A DNA stretch of 64,000 nt from Planctomycetota bacterium (GCA_016709145.1 JADJEK010000011.1:1-64000), one strand, 5' to 3'. Positions 15,705 through 26,174 are shown, counted from the first letter of the stretch. The notes: generated by a model not told the origin, from the sequence alone. Translations and numbers: made by a program.

Positions 15705-18578
15705 ATGTGGAACTCCTGGTTGCGCCGCGCGCTCGCGTCGGCGTCGTTCGTCTTGCTCGCCGCGCCGTCCTTCGCCGCCGATCCGTACGTCTTCCATCAG
15801 ACGACGCTCGAGAACGGCTTGCGCGTGATCGTCCACGAGGATCGCTCGTGTCCGGTCGCGGCGGTGCAGGTCTGGTACCACGTCGGCTCGAAGAACGAGG
15901 ACCCTGAGCGCCAGGGCTTCGCGCACATGTTCGAACACATGATGTTCCGCGGGACCGATCGACTCGGGCCCGAAGCGCACTTCGAGTTCATCCGCGGCAC
16001 CGGCGGCGACTGCAACGCGTTCACGTCGTTCGACAACACGACGTACGTGCAGTCGGTTCCGAGCAACCAAGTGCCGATGGTGCTGTGGCTCGAAGCGGAG
16101 CGCATGGCCGCGCTGAAGGTCGACCAGGCCGGCTTCGACACCGAGCGCGCCGTCGTCGAGGAAGAAGCTCGCCTCGGCAAGAACCAGCCGTACGGCTCGG
16201 TGATGGAGAAAGTCCTCGAGCGCGTGTTCACGACGCATCCGTACCGCTGGTCGCCGATCGGCAAGATCGAGCACCTGCGCCGCGCGACCGCCGAGGAACT
16301 GCTGCGCTTCTGGGAGACGTACTACGTCCCGAACAACGCGGTGCTCGTCGTCGTCGGCGACGTCGACCACGAAGCGGTGTTCGCCGAAGCGAAGCACGCG
16401 TTCGGTTGGATCCCGCGCTGCGACGATCCTGCGCGCGTCACCGTCAAGGAGCCGCTGCCCGGCTCGCCGCAGACGATCGAACTCGAAGAGACCAGCGGTC
16501 CGGTGCCGATCGTCGCCGCCGCGTATCGCACCGTCGGTCAAAACCACCCCGACGCGACCGCGATCGACCTGCTGATGGCGATCCTCGGCGGCGGCGAGAG
16601 CAGCCGTCTGTACCGCAAGATCGTCGACGACGAAGAAGCCGCGGTCATCGCCGCGGCCGGCGCGTTCTCGCTCGAGGACGACGGCGTCGCCGCGGCCGGG
16701 TGCGCGCTGATGCCGTTCGGCAACGCGAAGAAGGTGTTCGAGCTGATCGACGCCGAGCTCGAGGCGATCAAGGCCGGCGGCGTCACCGAAGCCGAATTGG
16801 CGAAGGCCAAGAGCAACATGCTGAAGGGCTTCGTCGGCCAGTGGAAGACGGTCGAGTCGAAGGCCAACGCGATCGGCACGTCGGCGCTGTTCCACGGTGG
16901 CGTCGACCACCTGAATCGCCGCGCCGAAGTCTGCGAGAAGGTGACCGTCGCCGACATCCAACGCGTCGCGAAGGAGTACCTCGTCCCCGAGCGCCGCTAT
17001 TCGGTCCACATCAAGCCGACGCTCGGCGGCATGCTGAAGACGCTCGTCGGTGGCCTCGGCAACAAGGGTGAGAGCGCCGACGAAACGCCGAACAAGAAGA
17101 CCGAAGTCGCGTCCGACGTGCCGCCGCCGGAGCGTCGCGGCAAGAAGGCCGAAGCGAAGCGTCCCGCCGACTTCCCCGAGAAGCCGCCGGTCCAGGACCT
17201 CGTCGCAGCCGACGTGAAGATGGAAGGCGTCAGCCGCCGGCTCGACAACGGCATGGAAATCGTCGTCGTCGAGAACCACGAAGTGCCGCTCGTCACCGTC
17301 CGCCTCGGCGTGCTGAACGGCGCCTACGAGGAAGCGAAGGTCGGCGCGGGCTCGTTCGCCGCGTCGATGTTGACGAAGGGCACGAGGACGCGCACCGCGC
17401 AGCAGATCGCCGAAGAGCTCGAAGCGAACGCGCTGTCGCTCGGCGCCGACGCCGGTCTCGATTCGGCCGGCGTGTCGGGCAACGCTCCGGCATCGCGACT
17501 GCCGAAGTTGATGGAGCTGTTGTCCGACGTCGTCAAGACACCGAAGTTCGACGCCAAGGAGTTCGACAAGCTGAAGCGCCAGACGCTGACCGGCATGTCG
17601 ATCGGCGAGAAGCAACCGGCGTCGATCGCCGAACGCGAGTTCGCGAAGGCGCTGTACGGCGCGTTCCCGTACGGCCGGCCCGACGGCGGCACCAGCGACG
17701 ACGTCGAAGCGTTGACGGTCGACGACTGCAAGACCTGGTGGTCGAAGACGGTCGCGCCGAACCGCGCCGTGCTCTACGTCGCCGGCGACGTGGATCCCGA
17801 CGACGTGTTCGACCTCGCCGACGCGCTGTTCTCGGATTGGAACGGCGAAGCGTCCGCGATCGCGCGACCGACCGAAGTCGGCCCGCAGCCGAGCTCGACC
17901 CACATCGTGCTCGTCGACGTGCCCGGCGCGATCCAGAGCCAGATCCGTGTCGGTCATCGCGGCATCGATCGCTCGAACCCGGATTGGTTCACGAGTCGCG
18001 TGCTGTCGCAGATCTTCGGCGGCGCATTCAACTCGCGCTTGAACGAAGTGATCCGCGTGCAGAAGGGCCTGACCTACGGCGCGCGCGGCGGCTTCCAGTC
18101 GCGCAAGCTGGACGGCCAGTTCTTCGTGTCGACGTTCAGCAAGACCGCGACGACCGTCGAGGCGGTCGAAGCGATCCTCGGTGAAGTCGAGCGCATGCGC
18201 GACGAAGCGCCGAGCGACAAGGAACTGACGCAGGCGCGCAGCTACTTGGTCGGTTCGTTCGCCGGGGATCACGAGACGCCGGAGTCGATCGTCGGCGAAC
18301 TGTGGTCGCAGCGCGTGAACGGGCTGCCCGCCGACTACGCCAAGCAGTTCTTGCAGTCGGTCGTGAAGACGACCGCGGCCGACGTGCAGCGCGTCGCGAA
18401 GGACCGCATCGATCCGAGCAAGCTCTCGATCGTCGTCGTCGGCGACGCCGCGAAGATCAAGGCGGGGCTCGAGAAGATCGCGCCCGTGACGGTGCTCGAC
18501 GACAAGGGCCAGCCGAAGGTCGACGCGCCGGCGGCGCCGACCGCGCCGAGCGACGACGAGGACGAAGACGAAGGCTGA
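15705..18578 (+). CDS. M16 family (pitrilysin-type) zinc peptidase, tandem two-domain form
   Basis: A 957-residue exported protein with a signal peptide (cleavage near SFAA). The N-terminal M16 unit has the inverted zinc motif HMFEH (His74, Glu77, His78) and the third ligand in the VVEEEAR segment (Glu152-154), so it should be active. Around residues 470-510 lies a charged linker rich in Lys/Pro. The second M16 unit (from about 515, MEIVVVENHEVPLVTVRLG) lacks HxxEH and is the usual inactive partner that closes the chamber. The acidic tail (SDDEDEDEG) is unusual. It would degrade short peptides in the periplasm. A strong stem structure follows the stop codon. Confidence 0.9.
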   Translation: MWNSWLRRALASASFVLLAAPSFAADPYVFHQTTLENGLRVIVHEDRSCPVAAVQVWYHVGSKNEDPERQGFAHMFEHMMFRGTDRLGPEAHFEFIRGTGGDCNAFTSFDNTTYVQSVPSNQVPMVLWLEAERMAALKVDQAGFDTERAVVEEEARLGKNQPYGSVMEKVLERVFTTHPYRWSPIGKIEHLRRATAEELLRFWETYYVPNNAVLVVVGDVDHEAVFAEAKHAFGWIPRCDDPARVTVKEPLPGSPQTIELEETSGPVPIVAAAYRTVGQNHPDATAIDLLMAILGGGESSRLYRKIVDDEEAAVIAAAGAFSLEDDGVAAAGCALMPFGNAKKVFELIDAELEAIKAGGVTEAELAKAKSNMLKGFVGQWKTVESKANAIGTSALFHGGVDHLNRRAEVCEKVTVADIQRVAKEYLVPERRYSVHIKPTLGGMLKTLVGGLGNKGESADETPNKKTEVASDVPPPERRGKKAEAKRPADFPEKPPVQDLVAADVKMEGVSRRLDNGMEIVVVENHEVPLVTVRLGVLNGAYEEAKVGAGSFAASMLTKGTRTRTAQQIAEELEANALSLGADAGLDSAGVSGNAPASRLPKLMELLSDVVKTPKFDAKEFDKLKRQTLTGMSIGEKQPASIAEREFAKALYGAFPYGRPDGGTSDDVEALTVDDCKTWWSKTVAPNRAVLYVAGDVDPDDVFDLADALFSDWNGEASAIARPTEVGPQPSSTHIVLVDVPGAIQSQIRVGHRGIDRSNPDWFTSRVLSQIFGGAFNSRLNEVIRVQKGLTYGARGGFQSRKLDGQFFVSTFSKTATTVEAVEAILGEVERMRDEAPSDKELTQARSYLVGSFAGDHETPESIVGELWSQRVNGLPADYAKQFLQSVVKTTAADVQRVAKDRIDPSKLSIVVVGDAAKIKAGLEKIAPVTVLDDKGQPKVDAPAAPTAPSDDEDEDEG

Positions 18579-18585
18579 GATTGCC

Positions 18586-18648
18586 CGCGCAACGAGTCCC
18601 CTGTGGTTCCAAACCGCAGGGGACGACGCCCTTCGCGCTCGTTGCGCG
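18586..18648. terminator. Composite stem structure downstream of the M16 peptidase gene
   Basis: An inner 13-bp stem (18596-18608 with 18612-18624, one G-U pair) is enclosed by an outer 11-bp stem, CGCGCAACGAG / CTCGTTGCGCG (18586-18596 with 18638-18648). It begins eight bases after the stop codon. There is no clear U-tract, so it may be a processed 3' end rather than a classical terminator. Confidence 0.55.
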
Positions 18649-18694
18649 ATCTCGCGCGCTCGACTCCCGCCGCCGGCTGTTACCGTTGCGCCGC

Positions 18695-19480
18695 ATGGAA
18701 CCTCGCATCCTGTCGCTGCATGTCCATCCGGTGAAGTCCTGCCGCGCGCGCTCGCCGGACCACGTGCGCGTGGGCCCGCGCGGCTTCGAAGGGGATCGCG
18801 AGTTCGCATTTTGCGACGAGGCCGGACGTGTCCTCACGCAGCGCCAGCATCCGCGCATGGCGACGGTCGACGCGCATTGGGACGGAGCCGCGCTGACGCT
18901 GTCGTGTGCAGGGCACGAGTCGGTCACCGTCGATGGTCGGGAGTGGTGCGACGCGCCCTCGTCCGCGTCGGTGCATGGCACGTCGATCGCCGCGCACGAA
19001 GTTCGCGACGCACGCGCGTCGCGCTGGATGACGGAGCTGCTCTCGACTCCAGCCACGCTCGTGCGCCGCGCGCCGCACGCGACGCGAGCGAGCGACGACG
19101 GCGAATCACCGACCACGCTCGCGGACGCCGGGCCGATCAGCGTGCTCGCGCGCGCGAGCATGGACGCGCTGAACGCGCGCATGGACGACGCGCTGCCGAT
19201 CGATCGCTTCCGCACCAACGTGATCGTCGACGGCGTCGACGCGTTTTTCGAAGACTCGGTCGAAGCGTTCGACGTCGGTGGTTGCGGCTTCCGCGCGATG
19301 CGACGCATCCAGCGCTGCGTGATGGTCCAGACCGATCAACGCACGGGCGAGCGCGGCATCGAACCGATGCGCACGTTGCGTGAAGTGCGCAGCGTGCTCG
19401 GTCGCGTGTTCTTCGGGCGGTACTTCGTCGTCGAGCACGAAGGCGTCGTGCGCGTCGGCGATCGCGTCCTTCCGTCCTGA
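18695..19480 (+). CDS. MOSC domain protein with MOSC_N beta-barrel
   Basis: A 261-residue protein. The N-terminal MOSC_N barrel begins ILSLHVHPVKSC, with GPRGFEGDREFAF as the typical loop. The C-terminal MOSC domain has LADAGPISVLARAS, RFRTNVIVDG (the conserved RFRxN-IV signature) and a late cysteine in RCVMVQTDQRTG. The cysteine-bearing C-terminus is related to molybdenum-cofactor sulfurase and mARC-type amidoxime reductases; many bacterial members remain uncharacterised. The stop codon abuts that of the convergent macroglobulin gene with no intergenic base, so the two transcripts probably overlap at their 3' ends. Confidence 0.87.
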   Translation: MEPRILSLHVHPVKSCRARSPDHVRVGPRGFEGDREFAFCDEAGRVLTQRQHPRMATVDAHWDGAALTLSCAGHESVTVDGREWCDAPSSASVHGTSIAAHEVRDARASRWMTELLSTPATLVRRAPHATRASDDGESPTTLADAGPISVLARASMDALNARMDDALPIDRFRTNVIVDGVDAFFEDSVEAFDVGGCGFRAMRRIQRCVMVQTDQRTGERGIEPMRTLREVRSVLGRVFFGRYFVVEHEGVVRVGDRVLPS

Positions 19481-22400
19481 TCAGCGGCGCTCGTCGACCT
19501 TCATGCCGATCTCTTTGCCGTTGCAGCGGATCTCCGGCACGTACATCGCGTGGCCGAGGACCGGCAGTGCGGCGAACGAACCGGGGACCTCGGCGCGCAG
19601 GTCGTACGAGACTTCCCACACGCCTTGCGGCAGATGGCCGAAGAACAGCGCGATCTTGCGATCGCGCAGTTCGGTGTGGATCCACTCCGTGCGACCCGTG
19701 GTGCCGAACGAGTCCGACGCAGCCGACACGCGCACGCCGGTCGTGGCTTCGTGTTGGGCTCCGTCGTCGCCGAAGCGATGCTCGGTCTCGCCGCGCTTCA
19801 GTTCGCGTGCGTAGAGAGGTTCGCCGCTGCGGATCGCCACGGCTTCCAGACCGGCCGGCTTCAGGTCTTCGAACACGAGGTAGTCGAAGTGGTTCTTCGC
19901 CTCGATCGTCAGCACGACTTCGACGCGTTCGCCGCTGACGATGTGATCGCCGTCCTTCATCGGCACGCGGTCGTAGACCACGCCCTTCAGCAGCGTGGGG
20001 CGCGGGACGAGCTTCCAATACGAGCGGCGCACGAAGATCTCGTTGCCGCGCGGCTGGACGCGCTCCTCGGTCGAGAAGAACGTCGCTTGCGCGGCGAAGT
20101 AGAGCGGCCCGTCGCCGCTCGTCCGCTGCACGTCGACCTCGTTCCGTCCGGCCACGAGGAGTGCCGGATCCACTTCGAACACGGACGGCGCGGCGAGGAT
20201 CTCGTTCGGAGCGACCGTGCGTTCTGCGACGACCGAGCCGTTCACGAGCACGCGGTAACCGACGCTGCGACCGAGCTCGCCCGACACGCGCAGGAAGTCG
20301 TTCATCGCGAGTACGCAGATCGCCGTGTCGCGCGTGTTGCTCCACTGGTTGCCGCGGCGATTGCGCAGCAGCCAATTCACCGCGGGCTCGACCAGCTCGT
20401 GCTTCGGGTCGACGGCGAGCAGCGCGCGGATCGCCCACGCGGTGGCTTCGACGCCGCCGTCGGACCAGCGCCACGCGATGCCGTCTTCACCCCAGTGCGC
20501 CGTCGGCATGGTCGCCGCGTTCACGCGCTCGTTGCCGCGCTGGACGAGCGACGACTCGGGCGCGTCGTCGCGGATCACGCCGTTCTTCAAGTTGTCGACG
20601 AGCACTCGCGCTTCTTCGGCATGACCGAGCGCGAGCGCGGCCAAAGCGAGCAACGAGCGGGAGTACGCGTTCAAGGCGCGGTGCTGCTGCCACAGGTTCG
20701 CGAACGCGACCGCTGCGAACTCGGGTACGGGCGCGTCTTCGACGTTCGCTGCGTACGTCGCCAGCGCGTGCAGCATCCAGGCTTGCATGTCCGGGTTGCG
20801 CTCTTCTTCGACGAGCGTGCGGTCGAGGAACGCCGCCGCGTTGGCGAGTCCATTGAGATCGACGTCGATGCCGGCCTCGTGAGCGAGCGTGAGCCCGAAC
20901 ACGACGTACGCCGTCATGAAGCGATCGGAGTCGCCGGTCTTCCACCAACCGAACCCACCGTCGCCGTGCTGCATGTCGGACAAGCGCGCGAGCGACTCGC
21001 GCGTGACGTCGTCGAGGCGCGCGATGCCGGCGCTCTTCGAGTGGGTCTGGTTCGCACTCGCGCGTTCGACGCCGCCGAACACGCGACTGGCGACGCTCTC
21101 GGCCGACAGGCCCTGGTCGCGCAGGGTCTTCGCCGTGATGACCGCGGGCAAGAAGCGCGACATCGTCTGTTCGGTGCATCCGTACGGGAACTCGATCAAG
21201 TACGGCAGCGCATCGAGCGTGGCCACGGCGAGGCTCGGTGCGACTTGCACGCGGAAGCGCGTGGTCCCGTCCTTGCGCAGCGCGGGCAAGTCGAGGATCG
21301 CCGTGACCGCATCGCCGCGCATCTTCCCCGACGTCGCGGCGAACACGTCGACGCCGTGCGCGTGGACCGGATACGTCTTCTCCATCGCGTCGGCGTGGCG
21401 ATCGGACTTCGCCGTGACCGCGAAGCGAGCCGTGCCCGGCGCCGTGGCGCGGACGCGCCAATCGACGCGCTCCTCGTCGTGGGCGGCGACCGAGACCGCG
21501 GAGAAGCCGTCGAGCAGGAACTCGCCGTCCTTCCAGCGCCCGAGCAACTCGAGACCCTCGAGGATCACCGTCGGAGTGACCGTCAGCGCGGCATCGGTGT
21601 CGTTGTTCAGGATGGCCGACAGCGTGACTTCGTCACCGACGACGAAGAAGCGCGGCGCCTGCAGACGCACCATCAGTGGCTTGCGCGTGCGAATCGTCGT
21701 CGAGCCCTCGCCGCAGCGTGACGAATCGTCGAAGCCGATCGCACGCGCATTCCAACGCGTCAGCGAGTCGGGCCACGTCACGGCGACGTCGGCGCGCCCT
21801 TGCGCGTCGGTCACGAGCGTCGGCAGCCACAAGGCGGTCTCGCGGAAATCGCTGCGGACTTCGACGGCGGGAGCGGCGGCGTCGCCTTCGGGCGCGGGAC
21901 TCGAGTCGAACTTCTCTTCGACGTTCTTCGCCATGCCGCGAGCCGGCGCGGGTGCGCCGAGTCCCGCCGCCCGGTCCTTCCCAGCGAAGTCATCGAGCTC
22001 ACGCGACGCGGTGGCGACCCCACCGAGGTAGCCGATGCGCGATTCGTCGCGCGGCGGTCCGAGCGCGGTTTCGTCGCGGAGCACGTCGACGACGCCGCCC
22101 TTGCCGTCGCGGAGATGCGCGAACGTGCGCGAGAACGTCGATGCACCGATCGCAAGCTGCATGTAACGGCGATCGCCGTAGAAGAACGGCCGCGGGTCGC
22201 CGCCGTAGGCCGATTGGATCGCGGTGACCGCGGCGTCGGTCACGGCCAGCGACAACTCCGTCCGCACCGGCTCGCCGTTCGAGTCCTTGACGGTCACGTG
22301 CAGCTTCGTCGCCGTGCCGGGCTCGACGTCGTTCGCGTCCGCGCTGACGGCGACGTCGAGGAACTGGCGCTCGGGCGGCACCACGATCTCGACCTGCGCG

Positions 22401-25345
22401 TGCTGCGCGACCGCATTCGAGAAGCCGAACACGGACAAGAACGCGTTCGGGATGTGCTCCGGTCCGACGTCGAGTGTCTCGAGCTTCGCGCGGCCCTCGA
22501 GGTGGATCACGCGGTACTCGAGCATGCGATCGGCGGTGGCGACGAACAGGACCCAGCGACCGCTGCCGCGGGTCGTGATCATGAACGGCGCGCGCGAGCC
22601 GGCCTTGAACGTGTCGGTGTCGACGATCAACTCGAGCTCTTGACCGCGGTAGCCGAGGTCCGTCGTGGTCGGACTCGCGACGAAGGTCGTGGCTTCGCCG
22701 AGGACTTGCATGCCGCGATCGTCGCGACTGCTCCAGACGATGCGGTAGTACCCCTCGCGCGGCGCGACGAAGCGGATCGAGCCCGTGCCCTGCGCGTCGG
22801 TCGACGCCGCGATGCTGGTGATGGGTTCGTCGTCGTAGGCGCTGCCCGTCAACACGTACGACGAATCGCGCATCGTCGACGCCGTGGCGCCGTCGGGCCG
22901 GGTCCAGATCTCGCGGTACGTCCGGCGCGTGACCGTGACGAGCCCTTCGGCGGCGACCGGCGAGCGGTTCGCGTCCTGCGCGAGCAGGTCGACGTCGATC
23001 GAGTCGCCCGGCTTGGTCAGGCGATGGGGCAGGTGCACTTCGACCGCGTAGGCACGCTGCGTCACGCGCACCGAGCCGCGGCCGGTGACCTCGCGGCGGG
23101 ACGAGTCGACGACGCGCGCCTCGATCTCGTACTCGAACTCGTCCTGGACTCCCTGCGGCGTCTGGAACGTCACGCGCGCGATGCCTTCGGCGTCGGTCTT
23201 GGTCGTGGTCCGTTGAACGATCTGCTCGCCGCTGTGACGCCACCACGCACCGTAGTCGTCCGTCTCGTACAGCCATCCGTACTTGCACCGGCGCGGGAAC
23301 GCGTGGAAGTAGGGCCGTTGCTTGACCAGGATCTCGACGGTGGCATCGCGCACGGGGCCGCCGAAGTAGTAGTTCGCGACGACGTCCGCCGTGAGCACGT
23401 CGCCGACGCGGAACAGCAGCGGCTTGCCGTCCTTCGTCGCCGGCTTCACCGCGACTTCGAACTCGGGCAGCTTGTATTCCTCGAGTCGGAACAACGTCGC
23501 GGCGCCGATGTGCGAACCATCGGACCCATGGAACGTGACCGAGTACTCGCCGAGCGTCATCGTGGCCGTCGTTTCGAGCGTCGCGAACGCCGAACCGAAC
23601 TCGTTGAGTTCGAGAGTGTCGGCCTCGAGCTCCGTTCCGCGCGGATCGCGGATCACGTAGCGCACGCTGGTTCGGCCAGGGTTGCCGTAGACGGCGCCGT
23701 CGTACGCGCGCACGGTGAACTTCCACTGCACGAGGTGTCCGGGGCGATACGCGGGGCGGTCGGTCGTGGCGTACACGCGGTACTGCGGCGATTGCGAAGA
23801 CGGCCACGATGCGTTCGAGAGCGAGAACGACTGACGTGCGCCGTTGCGGGCCAGCACGATGAAGTCGCCGTAGTTGTGACGCGGCGGCAACGTGAATTTG
23901 CCGGTGCCGTCGGTCGTCGTCGTACCCTCGAAGCGCGTCGCGCGCCACACGCCGTTCGTCCACTCGCGCTGCCACAGCACGAGCTTCGCGTCCGCGATCG
24001 GCTTGCCGTTCGACGCGTCGCAGAACCAAGCCAACGTGTCGGGTCCGAGAGCGTGCGTCGTCAACGCGGCGTCGCTGACCAAGACGAGGTCCCGCGCGCT
24101 CAACCCCGCACCGCGGGCTTCGAGGACGTACGCGCCCGGCAACACCGCCTGCGGCACGTACAGCGGCGCGCTGCCCGGAACGTATTTGCCGTCGTCGTTC
24201 GTCTCGTGCGTCCACGTCGTGCTCGGCTCGAGCTTCGAGACGTCGATCGAATGCACGAACGACGTCGACGGGATCTGTTCGGAGATCGCGACGTCGCGCG
24301 TGAGATCGGTCGGGTACAGCGCGAGTTCGATGCGGCCGACGTTGCGCCACGACAGATCGAATCGCACCTTCGAGCCCGGGATGAACTGTGAGCTCGTGCT
24401 CAGGTACAGCGTCGGCTCCGTGATCGTCCGAATGCGGTTCTCGACGTCGTCGTGCCAACGCGATTCCCCGGCGCGGAACTCGCGCGCGAAGCGGCGGTAG
24501 AGATCGAGCGCGCGTGGGTAGTCGATGCGATTCGTCCAGCGCCCTTGATCGTCGAGTTCGGGCACGCCGGAATCGCACAGCACGCAGGCCAGTCGGTAGA
24601 GCGCGTCGTCGTACCAGGCCGACTCCTTGCCGGTCGCGAGCGCCTGCTCGAAGTGATCGATGCCGCGTGCGCGCCGAGGTGCGTCGCCTTGCGCCGTCAG
24701 CGATTGACCGAGCAGGTAATGCGCCCGCGCCTGTGCGTCGGGCGTCGTCGCGATCCGCAGCGCGTTCTCGAGCACTTCGATCGAGATCCAGTTGCCCGAG
24801 TAGTAGCCGTACTCGAACCACTCGTTGGCCCACCGCGGCTGCGCCATGCGCCAGACCAGTTCGAGGTAGCGCGCGCGGGCACGTTCGAGATCAGGCGAAC
24901 CGGTCCAGACGTCGAGCGCGGCCACGTAGTGCACGGCGGCCTGCGACCAGTCGCCGTAGTGCTCGCGATCCCAGTGGAAGTTGCCGAGCGACTCCGCGAT
25001 CTCCGCGAAGGTCGTGTCCTTGTCCTCGGGACGCACGGTTTCGCGGACGAGCGCTTGGAGTTGCTCGAGGGCTCGATCGATCTCCGTCGTGTCGGGATTC
25101 TCGCTCGACGCCGCGGCGCGCCAAGCGCTGTCGGCGCGGCGGAAGCGGACCCAACGTGCATCGCGGAGCGACAGCGTCGGCAGGTCGACCTCGAGGTACA
25201 GGTCGCGCGCCGCAGCGAACCCACCGCGCGCGAATGCGGCCTCGGCCTGCTCACGGATCTCGCCATAGGGGCGCGGTGGCGCGGCCTTCGTGAACGCGAT
25301 CGCGCAGAAGATCGAAACCAGGACGACCCATAGGCTTCGGGACAT
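19481..25345 (-). CDS. Bacterial alpha-2-macroglobulin with intact thioester motif
   Basis: A 1954-residue secreted protein with signal peptide MSRSLWVVLVSIFCAIAF. About 350 residues of helical, TPR-like sequence follow (YLLGQSLTAQGD, HFEQALATGKESAWYDDALYRLA), which ordinary bacterial macroglobulins lack. Then come beta-sandwich MG domains with YRPGHLVQWKFTVR and LFRLEEYKLPEFEV, and the A2M segment containing TLVTDAQGRADVAVTWPDSLTRW. The thioester sequence is GCTEQ (Cys1390), set in an alpha-alpha toroid of TED type, so it should trap proteases covalently. No penicillin-binding protein 1C partner is adjacent, unlike the classical arrangement. The start has GGAGAG eight bases upstream. Divergent to it is an ECF sigma factor. 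Confidence 0.9.
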   Translation of the reverse strand: MSRSLWVVLVSIFCAIAFTKAAPPRPYGEIREQAEAAFARGGFAAARDLYLEVDLPTLSLRDARWVRFRRADSAWRAAASSENPDTTEIDRALEQLQALVRETVRPEDKDTTFAEIAESLGNFHWDREHYGDWSQAAVHYVAALDVWTGSPDLERARARYLELVWRMAQPRWANEWFEYGYYSGNWISIEVLENALRIATTPDAQARAHYLLGQSLTAQGDAPRRARGIDHFEQALATGKESAWYDDALYRLACVLCDSGVPELDDQGRWTNRIDYPRALDLYRRFAREFRAGESRWHDDVENRIRTITEPTLYLSTSSQFIPGSKVRFDLSWRNVGRIELALYPTDLTRDVAISEQIPSTSFVHSIDVSKLEPSTTWTHETNDDGKYVPGSAPLYVPQAVLPGAYVLEARGAGLSARDLVLVSDAALTTHALGPDTLAWFCDASNGKPIADAKLVLWQREWTNGVWRATRFEGTTTTDGTGKFTLPPRHNYGDFIVLARNGARQSFSLSNASWPSSQSPQYRVYATTDRPAYRPGHLVQWKFTVRAYDGAVYGNPGRTSVRYVIRDPRGTELEADTLELNEFGSAFATLETTATMTLGEYSVTFHGSDGSHIGAATLFRLEEYKLPEFEVAVKPATKDGKPLLFRVGDVLTADVVANYYFGGPVRDATVEILVKQRPYFHAFPRRCKYGWLYETDDYGAWWRHSGEQIVQRTTTKTDAEGIARVTFQTPQGVQDEFEYEIEARVVDSSRREVTGRGSVRVTQRAYAVEVHLPHRLTKPGDSIDVDLLAQDANRSPVAAEGLVTVTRRTYREIWTRPDGATASTMRDSSYVLTGSAYDDEPITSIAASTDAQGTGSIRFVAPREGYYRIVWSSRDDRGMQVLGEATTFVASPTTTDLGYRGQELELIVDTDTFKAGSRAPFMITTRGSGRWVLFVATADRMLEYRVIHLEGRAKLETLDVGPEHIPNAFLSVFGFSNAVAQHAQVEIVVPPERQFLDVAVSADANDVEPGTATKLHVTVKDSNGEPVRTELSLAVTDAAVTAIQSAYGGDPRPFFYGDRRYMQLAIGASTFSRTFAHLRDGKGGVVDVLRDETALGPPRDESRIGYLGGVATASRELDDFAGKDRAAGLGAPAPARGMAKNVEEKFDSSPAPEGDAAAPAVEVRSDFRETALWLPTLVTDAQGRADVAVTWPDSLTRWNARAIGFDDSSRCGEGSTTIRTRKPLMVRLQAPRFFVVGDEVTLSAILNNDTDAALTVTPTVILEGLELLGRWKDGEFLLDGFSAVSVAAHDEERVDWRVRATAPGTARFAVTAKSDRHADAMEKTYPVHAHGVDVFAATSGKMRGDAVTAILDLPALRKDGTTRFRVQVAPSLAVATLDALPYLIEFPYGCTEQTMSRFLPAVITAKTLRDQGLSAESVASRVFGGVERASANQTHSKSAGIARLDDVTRESLARLSDMQHGDGGFGWWKTGDSDRFMTAYVVFGLTLAHEAGIDVDLNGLANAAAFLDRTLVEEERNPDMQAWMLHALATYAANVEDAPVPEFAAVAFANLWQQHRALNAYSRSLLALAALALGHAEEARVLVDNLKNGVIRDDAPESSLVQRGNERVNAATMPTAHWGEDGIAWRWSDGGVEATAWAIRALLAVDPKHELVEPAVNWLLRNRRGNQWSNTRDTAICVLAMNDFLRVSGELGRSVGYRVLVNGSVVAERTVAPNEILAAPSVFEVDPALLVAGRNEVDVQRTSGDGPLYFAAQATFFSTEERVQPRGNEIFVRRSYWKLVPRPTLLKGVVYDRVPMKDGDHIVSGERVEVVLTIEAKNHFDYLVFEDLKPAGLEAVAIRSGEPLYARELKRGETEHRFGDDGAQHEATTGVRVSAASDSFGTTGRTEWIHTELRDRKIALFFGHLPQGVWEVSYDLRAEVPGSFAALPVLGHAMYVPEIRCNGKEIGMKVDERR

Positions 25346-25610
25346 GACGAGACTCTCCGAGGGCATGCGCGGGGCAGGAATGCCGCCGACGACGCTGATC
25401 TTGGCGAGTTCGAGACCGCGCCAGTAGCCGGCGGTTCCCACGCGCGTCGAAAAGAGCCCAGGGATTGCCGTCCCGACCAGAGTGCGAACGGCTGTCGAAC
25501 TCGCTCGTTGACGCCCGCGCCGATCCGACATGGAATGCCCCGGCGTCGGCTCTCCGCGGGATCGCCGCAGAGTGAACCGCCTGCTGTCGCGCCGATCGGG
25601 AAGAGCCGCC

Positions 25611-26174
25611 GTGGACGAACTGCCGGAACAGATCACGTTCTTGTTGCGCGGTGCGCGCGGCGGCGACAAGGAGGCCGGCGCACGCCTGTTGCCCGTGATC
25701 TATGCCGAGTTGCATCGGCTGGCGCGGCGCAGCATGAACGGTCAGAGCAAGTCGCACCTGCTGCAAGCCACCGCGCTGGTCAACGAGGCGTTCCTGCGCT
25801 TGATCGGGGGCACGTCGGTCGAGATCGCGGACCGCACGCACTTCTTCAACATGGCCGCGTTGGCGATGCGTCAGATCCTGATCGACCACGCGCGCGCGGC
25901 ACGGGCCGGACGCGCGACAGGTCGAGCGATCGACTTCGCGTTCGACGAACTCGTCGACGAGTTCCATCAGCGCGGCGGGGACGTCCTCGAACTCGAAGAC
26001 GCACTGCGCAAGCTCGCCGCGTTCGACGCCGACCTCGAGCGCATCGTCAACCTGAAGTTCTTCGGGGGCTTGTCGAGCGAAGAGATCGCGATCGCACTCG
26101 ATCGACCGCTGCGTTCGGTCGAGCGCGATTGGTCGGTGGCGAGGAGATGGCTCGCACGCGAACTAGGTGCGTGA
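25611..26174 (+). CDS. ECF-like RNA polymerase sigma factor (SigZ/TIGR02999-type)
   Basis: About 188 residues. Region 2 contains PVIYAELHRLARRSM and HLLQATALVNEAFLRLIGG, and the segment HFFNMAALAMRQILIDHARA is characteristic of the planctomycete/acidobacterial ECF group often linked to Ser/Thr kinases. Region 4 follows with VNLKFFGGLSSEEIA and a recognition helix near RSVERDWSVARRWL. No anti-sigma factor follows. A GTG with a weak purine-rich upstream gives the family's usual length; in-frame starts at 25572 (GTG) and 25530 (ATG) would lengthen it. It is divergent from the macroglobulin gene across about 265 bp, which makes that gene a possible target. Confidence 0.85.
   Translation: MDELPEQITFLLRGARGGDKEAGARLLPVIYAELHRLARRSMNGQSKSHLLQATALVNEAFLRLIGGTSVEIADRTHFFNMAALAMRQILIDHARAARAGRATGRAIDFAFDELVDEFHQRGGDVLELEDALRKLAAFDADLERIVNLKFFGGLSSEEIAIALDRPLRSVERDWSVARRWLARELGA

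Noticed and set aside
15394..15828. Frame encoding repeated Leu-Ala-Ser
   Set aside because: It is the translation of a 9-bp tandem repeat and runs into the M16 peptidase gene in another frame.
15633..18809. Long minus-strand frame opposite the M16 peptidase (over 1000 residues)
   Set aside because: Shadow of a confidently identified gene; composition dominated by Arg, Asp and Val, no motif.
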